In this document: positions 12,471-24,240 of the stretch, in pieces
Layout: every line of letters begins with the position of its first letter
How positions within the stretch are numbered: position 1 is the first letter of the stretch
NCBI GenBank assembly: GCA_051453625.1
Contig: JBOZIK010000001.1
Location: 172,949,171-173,013,170, forward strand
Reading direction: 5' to 3'
Length of the DNA: 64,000 nt
From: Welwitschia mirabilis
Lineage: Eukaryota > Gnetophyta > Gnetopsida > Welwitschiales
Translations under genes and position numbers: made by a program
The notes under the pieces: generated by a model
Database searches by the model: none
Seen by the model: the letters and a program-made list of their open reading frames with translations, nothing else
What the model was told of the DNA's origin: nothing

Positions 12471-13924
12471 CCATAGGTAAACCTTACTAGATAAAAAACC
12501 ATTGGAAAAATTTAGTGAGAAATAGAGAATAGCTATGACAGTAGGTAAGGGTTCAAGTATGAGAACACCATAGATGCAAAGATCATTCTTCATTACTACT
12601 CATAGCTCTTCCATTATGAAAAAGGAGTTGAAGTCTATTGCAAAAATGATTAGAAAGTTTTAAATAAACCTTATAAGACTAAATAAACATAGATCTATAA
12701 CAAGTGAAGGAGAGGCACCAATAGAGACTTGGAAATCCATGAGAAATTCCACATGGTCAAACTTAGAGGAATAGTCAAATATAGAGGAAGAAGTAGGATA
12801 ATTAGCTCCATTTGGCATGGGATATAACTTAGGTTAAGCAATGGATAGTGAGTATTTAGAGGAGTCTTTTAGAGTTGAACATAATTTTAGGAAGGGTACC
12901 AAACTTCCATAGAGACACATTCACAAGGAAAGCCATAGGCTTTAGGTACTTCTCAATAGAGGCCAGCACCATAAGAGATCAAATCTGAGAGCTCAAATTT
13001 TCCACCACTTATCTTTTATCATTCTCATCATAAGATTTCATTCTATAGACCTGCATAACCATCATCACTACCTAGATCCTCTTACCACTACATGCACTAT
13101 TTCCACCTTTATTTCATCCGTTGTTACCTCCACCTTTGCATGTAGAGCCTATTTAGATTGAACTAATCTCATCTGTTTAGCTTTCATTCACATTCATAGA
13201 GACTTACACTAACAACTTCTTCAAGAATTCTATCAATCCTCAAACATATTAACATATGAGGAGAAATGTCTTTGAAGGCTTTGGTGAGACACCATAGTGC
13301 TCCTTTAGGAAGGGACACACACCACCACCAACTTCATCATCATCATACACATAGCTCACCTCCATCACTTATGATAACAATGATAGTAATGAAGAATGCC
13401 AATGTAAGCACTACACAAGTGATTAAGATCTTAGTGATTAGATCCTTCTATTAATGTTTAGAAAGGGGAAGAAGTATGTGGTAAATCAGTGGTAGATCAA
13501 TTGGATACTTTAGTTTCTAGAATGAGGGCACTCTATTGGGATTTGAGCTCTTGATTATGAGATCTTAGATTGGATCCAAGAGTGTGATCAATTTTATTAA
13601 TGATCTTTCCTTGACATTTTGGTCTACATTCATGTTTTTTAATGCTTTCTTAATATCATACTTATTATTACATGTATTTGACACATTTATCATTCTTATC
13701 TTATGCTTTTGATGACATACTTTTTCATATATACTATTCAAATTTTTTAATTAATTAAAATCTTTTCACATAATGCTAACATGAATTCCATTAGTTATAA
13801 TATAATGATTGGAACACATTTGAACTTTATGCTCTAAAACTGGTAAATTTCCATAAATATATTATAATGTTAAGGTTATTAAATGTTTATGTGGTTTATT
13901 ATTTTTACATACATATGTGAATGA
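12471..13924 (+). other. rest of Copia-1 internal region, unassigned
   Basis: Scrambled former coding or spacer DNA. A His- and Pro-rich stretch lies around 12990-13450, including a 62-codon ORF at 13266-13454 with HHHQLHHHH-like repeats from CAC/CAT codons; such low-complexity tails occur in plant transposon ORFs. No motif identifies a product. It then becomes A+T-rich up to the gap. Confidence 0.4.
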
Positions 13925-14887
13925 NNNNNNNNNNNNNNNNNNNNNNNNNNNNNNNNNNNNNNNNNNNNNNNNNNNNNNNNNNNNNNNNNNNNNNNNNNNN
14001 NNNNNNNNNNNNNNNNNNNNNNNNNNNNNNNNNNNNNNNNNNNNNNNNNNNNNNNNNNNNNNNNNNNNNNNNNNNNNNNNNNNNNNNNNNNNNNNNNNNN
14101 NNNNNNNNNNNNNNNNNNNNNNNNNNNNNNNNNNNNNNNNNNNNNNNNNNNNNNNNNNNNNNNNNNNNNNNNNNNNNNNNNNNNNNNNNNNNNNNNNNNN
14201 NNNNNNNNNNNNNNNNNNNNNNNNNNNNNNNNNNNNNNNNNNNNNNNNNNNNNNNNNNNNNNNNNNNNNNNNNNNNNNNNNNNNNNNNNNNNNNNNNNNN
14301 NNNNNNNNNNNNNNNNNNNNNNNNNNNNNNNNNNNNNNNNNNNNNNNNNNNNNNNNNNNNNNNNNNNNNNNNNNNNNNNNNNNNNNNNNNNNNNNNNNNN
14401 NNNNNNNNNNNNNNNNNNNNNNNNNNNNNNNNNNNNNNNNNNNNNNNNNNNNNNNNNNNNNNNNNNNNNNNNNNNNNNNNNNNNNNNNNNNNNNNNNNNN
14501 NNNNNNNNNNNNNNNNNNNNNNNNNNNNNNNNNNNNNNNNNNNNNNNNNNNNNNNNNNNNNNNNNNNNNNNNNNNNNNNNNNNNNNNNNNNNNNNNNNNN
14601 NNNNNNNNNNNNNNNNNNNNNNNNNNNNNNNNNNNNNNNNNNNNNNNNNNNNNNNNNNNNNNNNNNNNNNNNNNNNNNNNNNNNNNNNNNNNNNNNNNNN
14701 NNNNNNNNNNNNNNNNNNNNNNNNNNNNNNNNNNNNNNNNNNNNNNNNNNNNNNNNNNNNNNNNNNNNNNNNNNNNNNNNNNNNNNNNNNNNNNNNNNNN
14801 NNNNNNNNNNNNNNNNNNNNNNNNNNNNNNNNNNNNNNNNNNNNNNNNNNNNNNNNNNNNNNNNNNNNNNNNNNNNNNNNNNNNNNN
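13925..14887. other. assembly gap (963 N)
   Basis: It hides the 3' end of the Copia-1 internal region and about the first 275 bp of its 3' LTR, judged by where the 5' LTR aligns after the gap. Confidence 0.99.
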
Positions 14888-15861
14888 CTAATATCTTACA
14901 TTTTAGATAAGTAATAAACTTATACATCATGGATTTATGATCACAAATATCCAAGGATATTATAGTGCAAAATTCATAGTCTAGACAAGTTGACTGAAGA
15001 CATATACAAATGTAAAGACATATAGAATGAAGACATCTACAAATTTAGGATGTTTTGGACTAAAATTCACATTGATTAAAATCAAGGATACATGTCTAAA
15101 GTATAGACATTAGCTATTTGTTGCATAGCAGTTGCAAATTGAAAAAACTATCTTTCAAGCTAAAATAACTAGATCTTCCTTAATGTTATAAACCATTGAC
15201 ATTAAGAATTAAATATGAGCTTTAGATACTTTATTAAATTAATTAAACTTACAAATCTTGAAAGCATGAGTAAAGGAAAAACTTATGAAGAGATCAAAAA
15301 GTTAGTAGCAAAGACCTAGTATTATTTCATCTCTTAGATTTGAATCTTTATTGCAATCATCTTCCTTATTAATACTTGTGATAGTAACCACAACTTCAAG
15401 GATCTTAAAGTATTCATAATAGAATATTCAAACTTCTTATCATATTGCATTTTGTCTATTCATTATGTACTATATTATTATTAGTAAATACTATCATAGA
15501 GTCCATTTTTTAAAATATAAAATACTTCATAAGGAAACTCTTAAGGGGTGTGCATTAGTTATGGTGCTTTTAGACAGTTATTAAATGTAAGATTATTGGT
15601 TAAATAGAAAACCATTATTCCCTTGGGGGGGAAGAGAGTGATGTCTTGAGAGGAGACTCTCACTTATTATAATATTGGTGATGCATCATAAAACCACTAT
15701 TTCTTATAGGTTAAGAATATCCAAAGGTGTGAGTAGAATCTACTCTTTGTGTGTGAATGTACCTAGGTTAGGGAACCACATTATTTAGTAAGATCTTTCA
15801 TTGTACATTTTCATTCATTATTTGATTTAAATTGTATTTGATGGAACTCATTCACCCCTAA
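14888..15861 (+). repeat. Copia-1 3' LTR, main part
   Basis: It aligns with about 7829-8835 of the 5' LTR. It breaks off a few bases after CTCATTCAC at 15861, where gypsy-1 starts. The last 32 bp of the LTR are found at 27427-27458 on the other side of gypsy-1: CTCTGAGTTTAATTTGATTG there matches TTCTAAGTTCAATTCAATCC of the 5' LTR end. Confidence 0.75.
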
Positions 15862-16091
15862 TGTATTAGCAAATTATATGTATTTTATGGAGTGGTTTGA
15901 GCTATTTTGCAGGACATTTATATAAATTTAGATGTAATTCTAAGTATTATGGAGAGTTAATAGATGATCATAGAAATACATGATTCTTGGCATCTTTAAA
16001 GGCATTTTAGGCATATTATGATGCACAATGATTTGTATAAAGATCAATAATAATAAATGCTAACTTATCTTAAGTTGAAAAAATAAGGAGA

Positions 16092-16302
16092 ACTATCATC
16101 CCCACTATCGTCCCTATGACAGATAGGATGACAACACTATATAAGCCAAATGGGATGCTAACATGACTAGAACTAGAACCAATGAAGATCTATTTTTTAA
16201 AGGTTTTTTTCCTAATTTTATTTTCATGATATGAATAACAACAAATTATGACTCATGTACTATCATCCCTACTGTCATCCCCATAATAATTAGGATGATA
16301 AC
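16092..16302 (+). repeat. paired ATCATCC motif in gypsy-1 LTR
   Basis: A 44-bp segment, ACTATCATCCCCACT ... TAGGATGACAAC, at 16092-16135 recurs at 16259-16302. The second copy has a 7-bp inverted repeat, ATCATCC/GGATGAT. The 3' LTR has the same pair at 26413 and 26581 with the same spacing. Related copies occur in the leader at 17961 and 18080. Confidence 0.75.
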
Positions 16303-16890
16303 TGAAATGGCTGACCAACTTTCATTTGTTTCTTTTTCTGATTCAAGCATGTTTTTTTAAATATTTTGAGTGATGGTTACATATTATTTGTCATATAAAT
16401 AAACATCTCTTTTAATCCTTATATCATCTTTAATGCACTAGAAATTCTTATAATAGGATATCAAAGGGTAAGAGATCCATCTTGCATTTCCTTGGTATTG
16501 GTCTATGCATCCTTCATTAAGGTTGGGCTATTTTATAACCCAAAAGATGGTTTGATTCATAATGAAAAATCGATTTTTTTGTTTATAAATACTTTAATAT
16601 CCCTTATAGTTAATGTTATTTTTGATTTGGTGATGGTCTCATTAATGATATATATTCTAAGAACAAACTTTGTTAAGGTTGATGATAGTAGTTTAAAAGC
16701 ATTTTGCATTAAACTTTATTTGACTTACTTGATAGCCTAACTTAATCTCATTTAGTGATGGTATTTCTAGCTAATTTAGATTATACAGGGTCAATCTTTT
16801 AGATAAGTCAATTTGGTAATCGAATAAGTGTTCATTTAGATTAAGTGCATTTACATTGCATTGCATGTTTACTTTCTTGCATTGTCCTTA

Positions 16891-17451
16891 NNNNNNNNNN
16901 NNNNNNNNNNNNNNNNNNNNNNNNNNNNNNNNNNNNNNNNNNNNNNNNNNNNNNNNNNNNNNNNNNNNNNNNNNNNNNNNNNNNNNNNNNNNNNNNNNNN
17001 NNNNNNNNNNNNNNNNNNNNNNNNNNNNNNNNNNNNNNNNNNNNNNNNNNNNNNNNNNNNNNNNNNNNNNNNNNNNNNNNNNNNNNNNNNNNNNNNNNNN
17101 NNNNNNNNNNNNNNNNNNNNNNNNNNNNNNNNNNNNNNNNNNNNNNNNNNNNNNNNNNNNNNNNNNNNNNNNNNNNNNNNNNNNNNNNNNNNNNNNNNNN
17201 NNNNNNNNNNNNNNNNNNNNNNNNNNNNNNNNNNNNNNNNNNNNNNNNNNNNNNNNNNNNNNNNNNNNNNNNNNNNNNNNNNNNNNNNNNNNNNNNNNNN
17301 NNNNNNNNNNNNNNNNNNNNNNNNNNNNNNNNNNNNNNNNNNNNNNNNNNNNNNNNNNNNNNNNNNNNNNNNNNNNNNNNNNNNNNNNNNNNNNNNNNNN
17401 NNNNNNNNNNNNNNNNNNNNNNNNNNNNNNNNNNNNNNNNNNNNNNNNNNN
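16891..17451. other. assembly gap (561 N), probably artificial
   Basis: Both edges carry the same 44 bp, ending TTGCATTGTCCTTA. The second LTR of the element reads through this point with no insert. Confidence 0.99.
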
Positions 17452-17681
17452 GCATTTACATTGCATTGCATGTTTACTTTCTTGCATTGTCCTTATGTCT
17501 AAGATGTAATCTTTCTTTGGAAATTAATTCTCCTCCTTTTCTTGCATGTCTTTAATGGATTTATGGCATTGGTATTACTCTCATTTATACTAATGTATTG
17601 TATTTTGCAATATGTATATATTTGTGATTAATAAGATTTGATAAAGGATAGGAAGTTACAAAATTATGCACCACAACATCT

Positions 17682-17699
17682 TAGTGCTATTATTGGGGA
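17682..17699 (+). promoter_or_regulatory. primer-binding site (Asp tRNA type), decayed
   Basis: TAGTGCTATTATTGGGGA sits three bases after the LTR end. Compared with the plant site TGGCGCCGTTGCCGGGGA it matches 11 of 18, and all seven differences are C-to-T or G-to-A. Confidence 0.8.
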
Positions 17700-18489
17700 A
17701 GGCTCTCAAGAAGCATAAGGATTATCATCATTTAGGTAATTAAATTAGATTTTAGTTTGAATATTTATTTGTAGCNNNNNNNNNNNNNNNNNNNAGGAAT
17801 TTTAGGTTTTCTATTCATAGCTTTTAGTCTTTCTTAATCTATAATAATAGTTTGTTGTCCTCTCTGTCTTCTAGACAACATTGGGAATGACAATACAAAA
17901 TTTATAGTCTATTTTCTATTTGTAAATTTTCTTTTTTATTCTTGTAGCAAAAATAAAATAACTATCATCTTCTCTATTATCTCTATAACAAGGTGGATAA
18001 AAGCCTTTCTATTTTTTTCTCACAGCTCTCTGCTTATAGCAATTTTTTGAGTTTAGCAATAATTGATTTTCATCAACCCTTGTGTCATCCCCATGACCTG
18101 ATAGATGACTATTAGTTATTTTTTAATTTTGATTTTTTTATTTTCTATTTGAAGTATGCTATAATATGGTTAATTTAAAAAGAAATATCAAAGAAAAAGA
18201 CTATTGATTATAAAAAAGTATTAGAAAAGCATTGATCAGCTTCAAATTAGAGTCTAGTACACAATTCCTAGGTGTGTACAACATCCCTTATGAGTTTATA
18301 TTTTTAGAATCTTATTCCATCAAATAAAATTTTTTAGAAAGTAATTTAGAAGAAGATAGTTTTAACATATCAAACACTATATAAAAATAAAAAAAAGTCA
18401 TAGGGTCTTTAAATCCTTACCCTAATGGAATTCTTACCCTTAAGGAATTAATAGCTAATAGAAAATAATAGATACAAATTACTTTTGAT
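17700..18489 (+). other. gypsy-1 leader
   Basis: Non-coding leader between the primer-binding site and gag, with a 19-N gap at 17776-17794. It holds two more copies of the ATCATCC-type motif of the LTR: ACTATCATCTTCTC at 17961, and TGTCATCCCCATGAC at 18082. Confidence 0.6.
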
Positions 18490-19915
18490 TTGTCCCTAGG
18501 AGATGATGTTGAATTGAAAAATTTAAATCCCTATCCCATTTTTAGTGGTGAAAATAATGAGGATTTCTCCTAACACATTTTAGACAGTAAAAAGTTAGTT
18601 CTTACCTCTAGAAATGGAAAGAAAAAAAGTANNNNNNNNNNNNNNNNNNNNNNNNNNNNNNNNNNNNNNNNNNNNNNNNNNNNNNNNNNNNNNNNNNNNN
18701 NNNNNNNNNNNNNNNNNNNNNNNNNNNNNNNNNNNNNNNNNNNNNNNNNNNNNNNNNNNNNNNNNNNNNNNNNNNNNNNNNNNNNNNNNNNNNNNNNNNN
18801 NNNNNNNNNNNNNNNNNNNNNNNNNNNNNNNNNNNNNNNNNNNNNNNNNNNNNNNNNNNNNNNNNNNNNNNNNNNNNNNNNNNNNNNNNNNNNNNNNNNN
18901 NNNNNNNNNNNNNNNNNNNNNNNNNNNNNNNNNNNNNNNNNNNNNNNNNNNNNNNNNNNNNNNNNNNNNNNNNNNNNNNNNNNNNNNNNNNNNNNNNNNN
19001 NNNNNNNNNNNNNNNNNNNNNNNNNNNNNNNNNNNNNNNNNNNNNNNNNNNNNNNNNNNNNNNNNNNNNNNNNNNNNNNNNNNNNNNNNNNNNNNNNNNN
19101 NNNNNNNNNNNNNNNNNNNNNNNNNNNNNNNNNNNNNNNNNNNNNNNNNNNNNNNNNNNNNNNNNNNNNNNNNNNNNNNNNNNNNNNNNNNNNNNNNNNN
19201 NNNNNNNNNNNNNNNNNNNNNNNNNNNNNNNNNNNNNNNNNNNNNNNNNNNNNNNNNNNNNNNNNNNNNNNNNNNNNNNNNNNNNNNNNNNNNNNNNNNN
19301 NNNNNAAGTCTTTATTAAGAGATTTATAAGTGAATTAATCATTAGAAAAAGAAAAAAATAAGTGACTAATTTCCAATAACAAACAAATGAGGATTATACT
19401 TCTACATATGAACGCTTCTTTATCGCAATTCATTCTAATCCAATAGATACTTTACATGAGAAGAGCTAATAGATTATTTTCATAGTTGACTAAATAGTCA
19501 AATAAAGCCACTTGTATATTTCTCTGATGATGGATACCTAATAAACCTCACATTAGAGAATGCTTGGAAAACATTAGAAGAAATTATTGAAGTAAGTCAA
19601 ACTTAGCCAAAACTGACATCAAAAGATAACTGCACTATAGGATAAATCATCAAAGATTTAAAAGAAGTTAAACAAGAGAAGGAGATAGATAAAATATAAA
19701 TCAAACTCATAAATTTAATTAAGGAATTTACAACAACTTTAGAAAAATATATGAAGATGATTCTAGATGAAAAATCAACAACTAAAAAGAGTGTTATACC
19801 AATGTGTGACTTATGTAAGGATAACTATCACATAATAAGGATTACCCACTATTGCCAATTTATAAGGAAAAAAACATATGAAGAAGTTTATGCTTTTAAC
19901 CAAAATTTTTAAACT
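18490..19915 (+). pseudogene. gypsy-1 gag relic
   Basis: Capsid and nucleocapsid gene. The N-terminal part reads LNPYPIFSGENNEDFS (from about 18520), the (P)xFxGxxxED pattern that opens the gag core, and runs into a 674-N gap. After the gap, ERFFIAIHSNP, then LENAWKTLEEIIEVSQ, match the Athila gag core. A basic, Lys-rich stretch leads to CDLCKDNYHIIRITHYC at 19805-19855, a stretched zinc knuckle (C-x2-C-x4-H then C). In-frame stops replace Gln and Trp, so it is not functional. It lies downstream of the primer-binding site and upstream of the protease, as expected. Confidence 0.75.
18632..19305. other. assembly gap (674 N)
   Basis: It falls inside the gag relic. The flanks do not repeat each other, so this gap is probably real missing sequence. 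Confidence 0.99.
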
Positions 19916-20744
19916 TCTGAAACTAAAACTAAAATCAAAACTAAAATAAAAAACAAAACTAGTCATAACCAAAGATGAATACATAATATAATTTTCAAAC
20001 CTTTAATAACAAACTTAAAAATTTTTAAACCATTTTTTAACATTTTAAAAATCAATTTAAAAATTCAAACTTTTTCATCAAGTTCATTGAAATTCTATAG
20101 ATGAACTTAGGAAATCACAAAAAAAAAAGAAAAAAAAAATTCAACATTGAAAACTTAGTAAATATCTATCAAAAAACCATGTTATCAAACTAAAGATCAC
20201 AAGGATCATTAGCAATAAAACCTCTACTAAATCCTAACAAAGCAAGAAAAGATTGTAAGGCTATAAGACAAAGTGAACATGAAGTAAATCCTTCTTCTTA
20301 TCAAGCATCAACCTCTCAAAACACATGAGAGATGATAAAGAAGAATCAGACACCAGAATACTAGAAAATCATAACTTTTCTTCTCATGAAAAAAGTAAAA
20401 AGAAAAATTATCAAGAAACAGAAAAGAAACTAGCTATCTCTTGACTTGATAGGTTTAAGACTAATCTAACTTTTAATGAAAACCTCAAAATCATAAAATA
20501 AAATATAAGTATAAACTTACCTTTCTAGAAAATTTTGTAAGAAATCCCAAGGTACTCTAAGCTAGAAAACCCAAGGTACTCTAAGCTATCAAAAGACTTA
20601 ATAATACAAAAACAAGAATAAATTATTCCTAGAAAAGTCTTTTTAGCTCAATCTCTTACAAACTTAGCATTATAAAAATCTCCAAAATTTAAGGATTTAT
20701 GGGAAGAGATAGTTAGTATTATATTATAGAGAAACAAAAGAATT
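19916..20744 (+). other. gypsy-1 gag-protease linker
   Basis: A very A-rich stretch, formerly Gln/Asn/Lys-rich coding DNA to judge by AAAACTAAAACT-like repeats near 19925-19970. It also has a short local duplication: CCCAAGGTACTCTAAGCTA occurs twice at about 20547-20590. Confidence 0.5.
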
Positions 20745-21154
20745 AAAAGGGATTTATTAACATTGGAGTGAGTGTCAACATTATGCTACTATACATTTGT
20801 AAGAGACTTAGTTTAGAAGGTAGAATAGAGCCTACTTAAATTATCTTAAAATTAGTAGATACATCATTTAAGAAATCCTTAGGAGTTATAAAATATTTAG
20901 TGATTCAAATTGAAGAGGCGTTCTACCTAATAAACATGGCTATAATAGAGGTCGGACATAATGAAGGTTATCCATTACTTCTAAGGAGAGCAATCTATGC
21001 AATAGCCCATTACATTATCAATATAATAACTGGGATGATGAAGTGTTATCTAGGGAATAAAATGTTTTCAATTAAAGTTTTTAATGTAGCTAAGAAAGAG
21101 CTAGGTAATAAATGGAATGTAGAAAATAAAATTAAACCAACCTTATTTCTATAA
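20745..21154 (+). pseudogene. gypsy-1 aspartic protease relic
   Basis: This would cut the gag-pol polyprotein. From 20750 one frame reads INIGVSVNIMLLYICKRLSL, where Athila proteases have D-x-G-A-S-V; the catalytic Asp codon is now AAC (Asn) and Ala is Val, both explained by transitions. The frame continues through one TAA (expected Gln) to LVDTSFKKSLGVIKYLVIQI and then GYPLLLRRAIYAIA, the counterpart of the PLILGRPFLATA block. The last 84 codons (20900-21154) are uninterrupted. Length and order fit the family. It is inactive because the active-site Asp is gone. Confidence 0.8.
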
Positions 21155-21685
21155 CATCATTTACTTGACAAAAGATGGCTAATGTTACATGAACCTACAC
21201 TTTTTGATGATCCACTTAAAACTGAAAACTTAAAATCCTTTGATATATCTAACTTTAAGAATTTAGAAAATGACTTTTTAGATCAAAATAAAAAAGAAAC
21301 TTTTTAGATCAAAATAAAAAATAAATAGATATCTTAGTCTATAAGGAAGTTCAACTATTACCAACAAATAAAAACTCACACTTTGAAAGAAATCATCCAC
21401 TACATGAGTTTATAATGAAAATTGAAAATTTTAGTCTAAATATGAAAAATATTCCTAGTGGACTCAGGTATATTTTTTTCTATATCAATTGGAATAAACC
21501 TTTAATAATTAATGAAAATCTCTTTCCTGAATAAGAGTCAACCTTAATCTCCCTTTTGACTTCCAAATTTTATTCATTCATAACTTAAATAAGTAGTTAA
21601 AGATAAAATTATTAAGTTAATAAATGTTAGAATCATTTACTCTATATCAGATAGTAAATGGATCAGTCTCTTAACTATAGTATCC
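21155..21685 (+). other. gypsy-1 protease-RT linker
   Basis: A former coding linker, now with stops. A tandem slip, AACTTTTTAGATCAAAATAA, appears twice at about 21262-21320. Confidence 0.5.
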
Positions 21686-22310
21686 AAAAAGAATCAAAAT
21701 GGAGAGTATGCATAGATTTTAGAAAACTAAATGCAGTCACAAAGAAGGATCATTATCACCTATCTTTTATTAACTAGATACTTGATATAATTCAAATACA
21801 TACTTTTTATTGCTTTTTAGATAGATATAGTGGTTATAACTAGGTTTTCATAGCTAGTGAAAACCTCATATTTTGAGACATTTGCTTTTAAAGAAATGTC
21901 TTATGGATTATATAATACTCCTAAAACTTTTTAACATGCTATGATGGACATTTTTTTAAATATATTAGATTATTTGATAGAAATCTTTATGAATTAATTT
22001 TCAATCTTTGGAGAAACCTTTAATCAAATCTTAGAAAGATTAGAAAATGTCCTTGATAGATGCATAGAGTATGACTTTCATTTAAGTTGTGAAAAAATCT
22101 TATTTCTATTTGGTAATAAAATAGTTCTAGGTCACTACATTTCTAAAAAAGGAATTAAGGTAGACCCTAATAAAGTAAGAATCATTAAAGGCTTAACTAC
22201 TCCAACCAATGTTAAACAAATTCAATATTTTCTTGGACATTATTGTTTTAACCACTACTTGATACAAGATTATGCTAAAATCTATAAACCCCTACAATCA
22301 TTACTAGAAA
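21686..22310 (+). pseudogene. gypsy-1 reverse transcriptase relic
   Basis: RT would copy element RNA to DNA. From 21700 the reading WRVCIDFRKLNAVTKKDHYH is the Athila RT core. CFLDRYSGYN follows (LDxxSGY, catalytic Asp kept), then ATMDIF-like remnants after a frameshift. The F-x-D-D active site is at 21986-21997 but now reads F-M-N-stop. Next come EKILFLFGNKIVLGHYISKK and the PTNVKQIQYFLGH block. The stretch has stops and at least two frame changes. RNase H follows directly. Confidence 0.85.
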
Positions 22311-22830
22311 AAGAAGAAAAATTTGAATAAAATAGATCTTGTCAACTTGCCTTTGATATGCTTAGAGAGAAAATTTCTTTCACACCTATTATGACAGGAC
22401 CCAACTGGGATAAGGATTTTGAACTAATGTGTGATTATGATAATGTTACTATAGGTGGAGTGATTAGATAAAAATATGAAAATGATTTCAAAGTCATATC
22501 TTATCATAGTAAAACATTATTCAAATCTCAAACACATTACACAATTACTAAGAGAAAGATGTTATCCATAATCTTTTTTCTCAAGAATCTTAGACATTAT
22601 CTTTTAGACTTCTACACAAATACTTATACAAACTATATGATAATTAAATACTTAATAACTAAGGAATATTTTAGTGCTAAGTTGGTTAGATTAATCCTTT
22701 TAATATAACAATTTAATCTCACCATCATAGATAAGATATGAAAATACAATAACATAGCACATCACTTATCATGCCTTTCTTGCTCTCCTGATAATTTTTA
22801 GATTAATGATTCTTTTCTAGATGAATAACT
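22311..22830 (+). pseudogene. gypsy-1 RNase H relic
   Basis: This would degrade RNA in the RNA-DNA hybrid. One frame reads LAFDMLREKISFTPIM, then ELMCDYDNVTIGGVIR (matching CDASDYAVGAVL), HYTITKRKMLSIIFFLKNLR (matching YTTTEKELLAIVFA, where the catalytic Glu is now Arg or Lys), and LVRLILLI for the RWxLLLQE block. There are surprisingly few stops over about 150 codons. It is inactive by missing residues. Confidence 0.8.
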
Positions 22831-24240
22831 ATTTATTGTATCATCTTCTTATCTCCCTCCATGATATTCTAATATTACACATTATCTTGTTACTTAAAAA
22901 CACCATAAAATTAGAGTCATAATTAAAGAAAATCTTTTCTTCATAGGATAGGTAAACTATGACTGGATAGCATCCCATCTTTATCATAGGTGTAAGGATT
23001 AAATTATGAGAAAATTTGTATTAAAATGGGAAAAATCTAATATCCTTAATCTTTATTATCATAGAGTTAGTGGTGGACATTTTAGTCATAAAAATTCTTT
23101 ACTCTGGGTTTTATTGGCCTAGTCTTTTTCAGGGCTCTTTTGATTATGCTAGAAGGTGTGATGCATGTCAATGTTTTAATAGCATTTTATGATGATAATG
23201 AATTCCCCTAAAACTATTATTGAGTATCAACTTTTTGATTATTAGGGAATTAAGTTTATAGGCCTAATTATACCACCTTATAAAGATAAGAATTACATTT
23301 TATTGGTTGTAGATTATGTAACTAATGGATAAAAGAAGTTTTTTTAAATTTTAATAAAGTTACAAATAGTTTGTGCATCATTTAAGGAAGTNNNNNNNNN
23401 NNNNNNNNNNNNNNNNNNNNNNNNNNNNNNNNNNNNNNNNNNNNNNNNNNNNNNNNNNNNNNNNNNNNNNNNNNNNNNNNNNNNNNNNNNNNNNNNNNNN
23501 NNNNNNNNNNNNNNNNNNNNNNNNNNNNNNNNNNNNNNNNNNNNNNNNNNNNNNNNNNNNNNNNNNNNNNNNNNNNNNNNNNNNNNNNNNNNNNNNNNNN
23601 NNNNNNNNNNNNNNNNNNNNNNNNNNNNNNNNNNNNNNNNNNNNNNNNNNNNNNNNNNNNNNNNNNNNNNNNNNNNNNNNNNNNNNNNNNNNNNNNNNNN
23701 NNNNNNNNNNNNNNNNNNNNNNNNNNNNNNNNNNNNNNNNNNNNNNNNNNNNNNNNNNNNNNNNNNNNNNNNNNNNNNNNNNNNNNNNNNNNNNNNNNNN
23801 NNNNNNNNNNNNNNNNNNNNNNNNNNNNNNNNNNNNNNNNNNNNNNNAGTTTGTGCATCATTTAAGGAAGTAGGAACTCATTAATCATATTTTCAGAAAA
23901 CTTCTTTTATCCATTAGAATATAACATCAAGTATCTTATGGTTACCATTCTCAAACCAGTGGACAAGCTGAAAATGCTAATAGAGAAATTAAAAAAAATG
24001 CTGCAAAAACTTATCTCTACTAATAAGAAGTCATGGGATTTTAAACTAAATGATGTTCTTTGGGCTTACTATACAACTTGGCATAATTTAGTTGGTTTTT
24101 CACCTTATGAACTTATATATAGTAAAGTTTGTGTTTCATCTATTAATGTTTGTTACAATTCCTATTGTTCTACACATTAACTTAACCTTGCAAATTTAGA
24201 ATAGAATCTTAAAACTTATTTAGCTCAATTAGATCATTTA
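22831..24240 (+). pseudogene. gypsy-1 integrase relic (gap inside)
   Basis: Integrase would insert the DNA copy. The zinc-binding part keeps HRVSGGHFSHK and, after a frameshift, FYWPSLFQGSFDYARRCDAC with both Cys codons (23157-23168). The core resumes with GIKFIGLIIPPYKDKNYILL near 23243, where family members have G-I-D-F-M-G; the first catalytic Asp is now Lys. The second Asp region falls in a 456-N gap. After it, HSQTSGQAENANREIKKML keeps the catalytic Glu, and WDFKLNDVLWAYYT and GFSPYELIYSK follow (uninterrupted 23938-24180). It is dead by stops and the lost Asp. Confidence 0.85.
23392..23847. other. assembly gap (456 N), edges repeat
   Basis: The 24 bp before the gap (AGTTTGTGCATCATTTAAGG..) recur exactly as the first 24 bp after it. 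Even so, integrase residues expected between the two sides are missing, so some sequence may be lost. Confidence 0.99.

Larger units (their letters stand above)
15862..17678 (+). repeat. gypsy-1 5' LTR (with doubtful gap)
   Basis: It runs from TGTATTAGCAAATTATATG to ACCACAACA and aligns throughout with 26180-27426. A TATAAATAAA box at 16394-16403 is kept in the partner at 26725-26734. An 82-codon ORF at 16492-16740 is only LTR sequence. The 561-N gap inside is flanked by an identical 44-bp sequence (16847-16890 and 17452-17495), which the other LTR has once and without a break. Without the N and the overlap this LTR is about 1.21 kb, close to the 1.25 kb of its partner. Confidence 0.85.

Noticed and set aside
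8863-14612. Copia RT or integrase in Copia-1
   Set aside because: I looked for the LDV.TAFL-, YVDD- and GTP-type blocks in all frames by eye and found none. Part of the region is N, so absence is not proven.
13905-14954. Long ORFs of 200-350 codons on both strands spanning 13905-14954, and similar ones at 811-1007, 16841-17555, 18608-19342, 23373-23873, 28296-29087, 56751-57267 and 57972-58157
   Set aside because: They consist almost entirely of N; only a few real codons lie at each end.
16492-16740. 82-codon hydrophobic ORF
   Set aside because: It lies inside the gypsy-1 5' LTR. The matching part of the 3' LTR has stops and frame changes, so it is not a conserved gene.
21686-24240. Endogenous pararetrovirus (caulimovirus-like) origin of gypsy-1 pol
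   Set aside because: LTRs, a tRNA-Asp primer site and an integrase after RNase H show an LTR retrotransposon.
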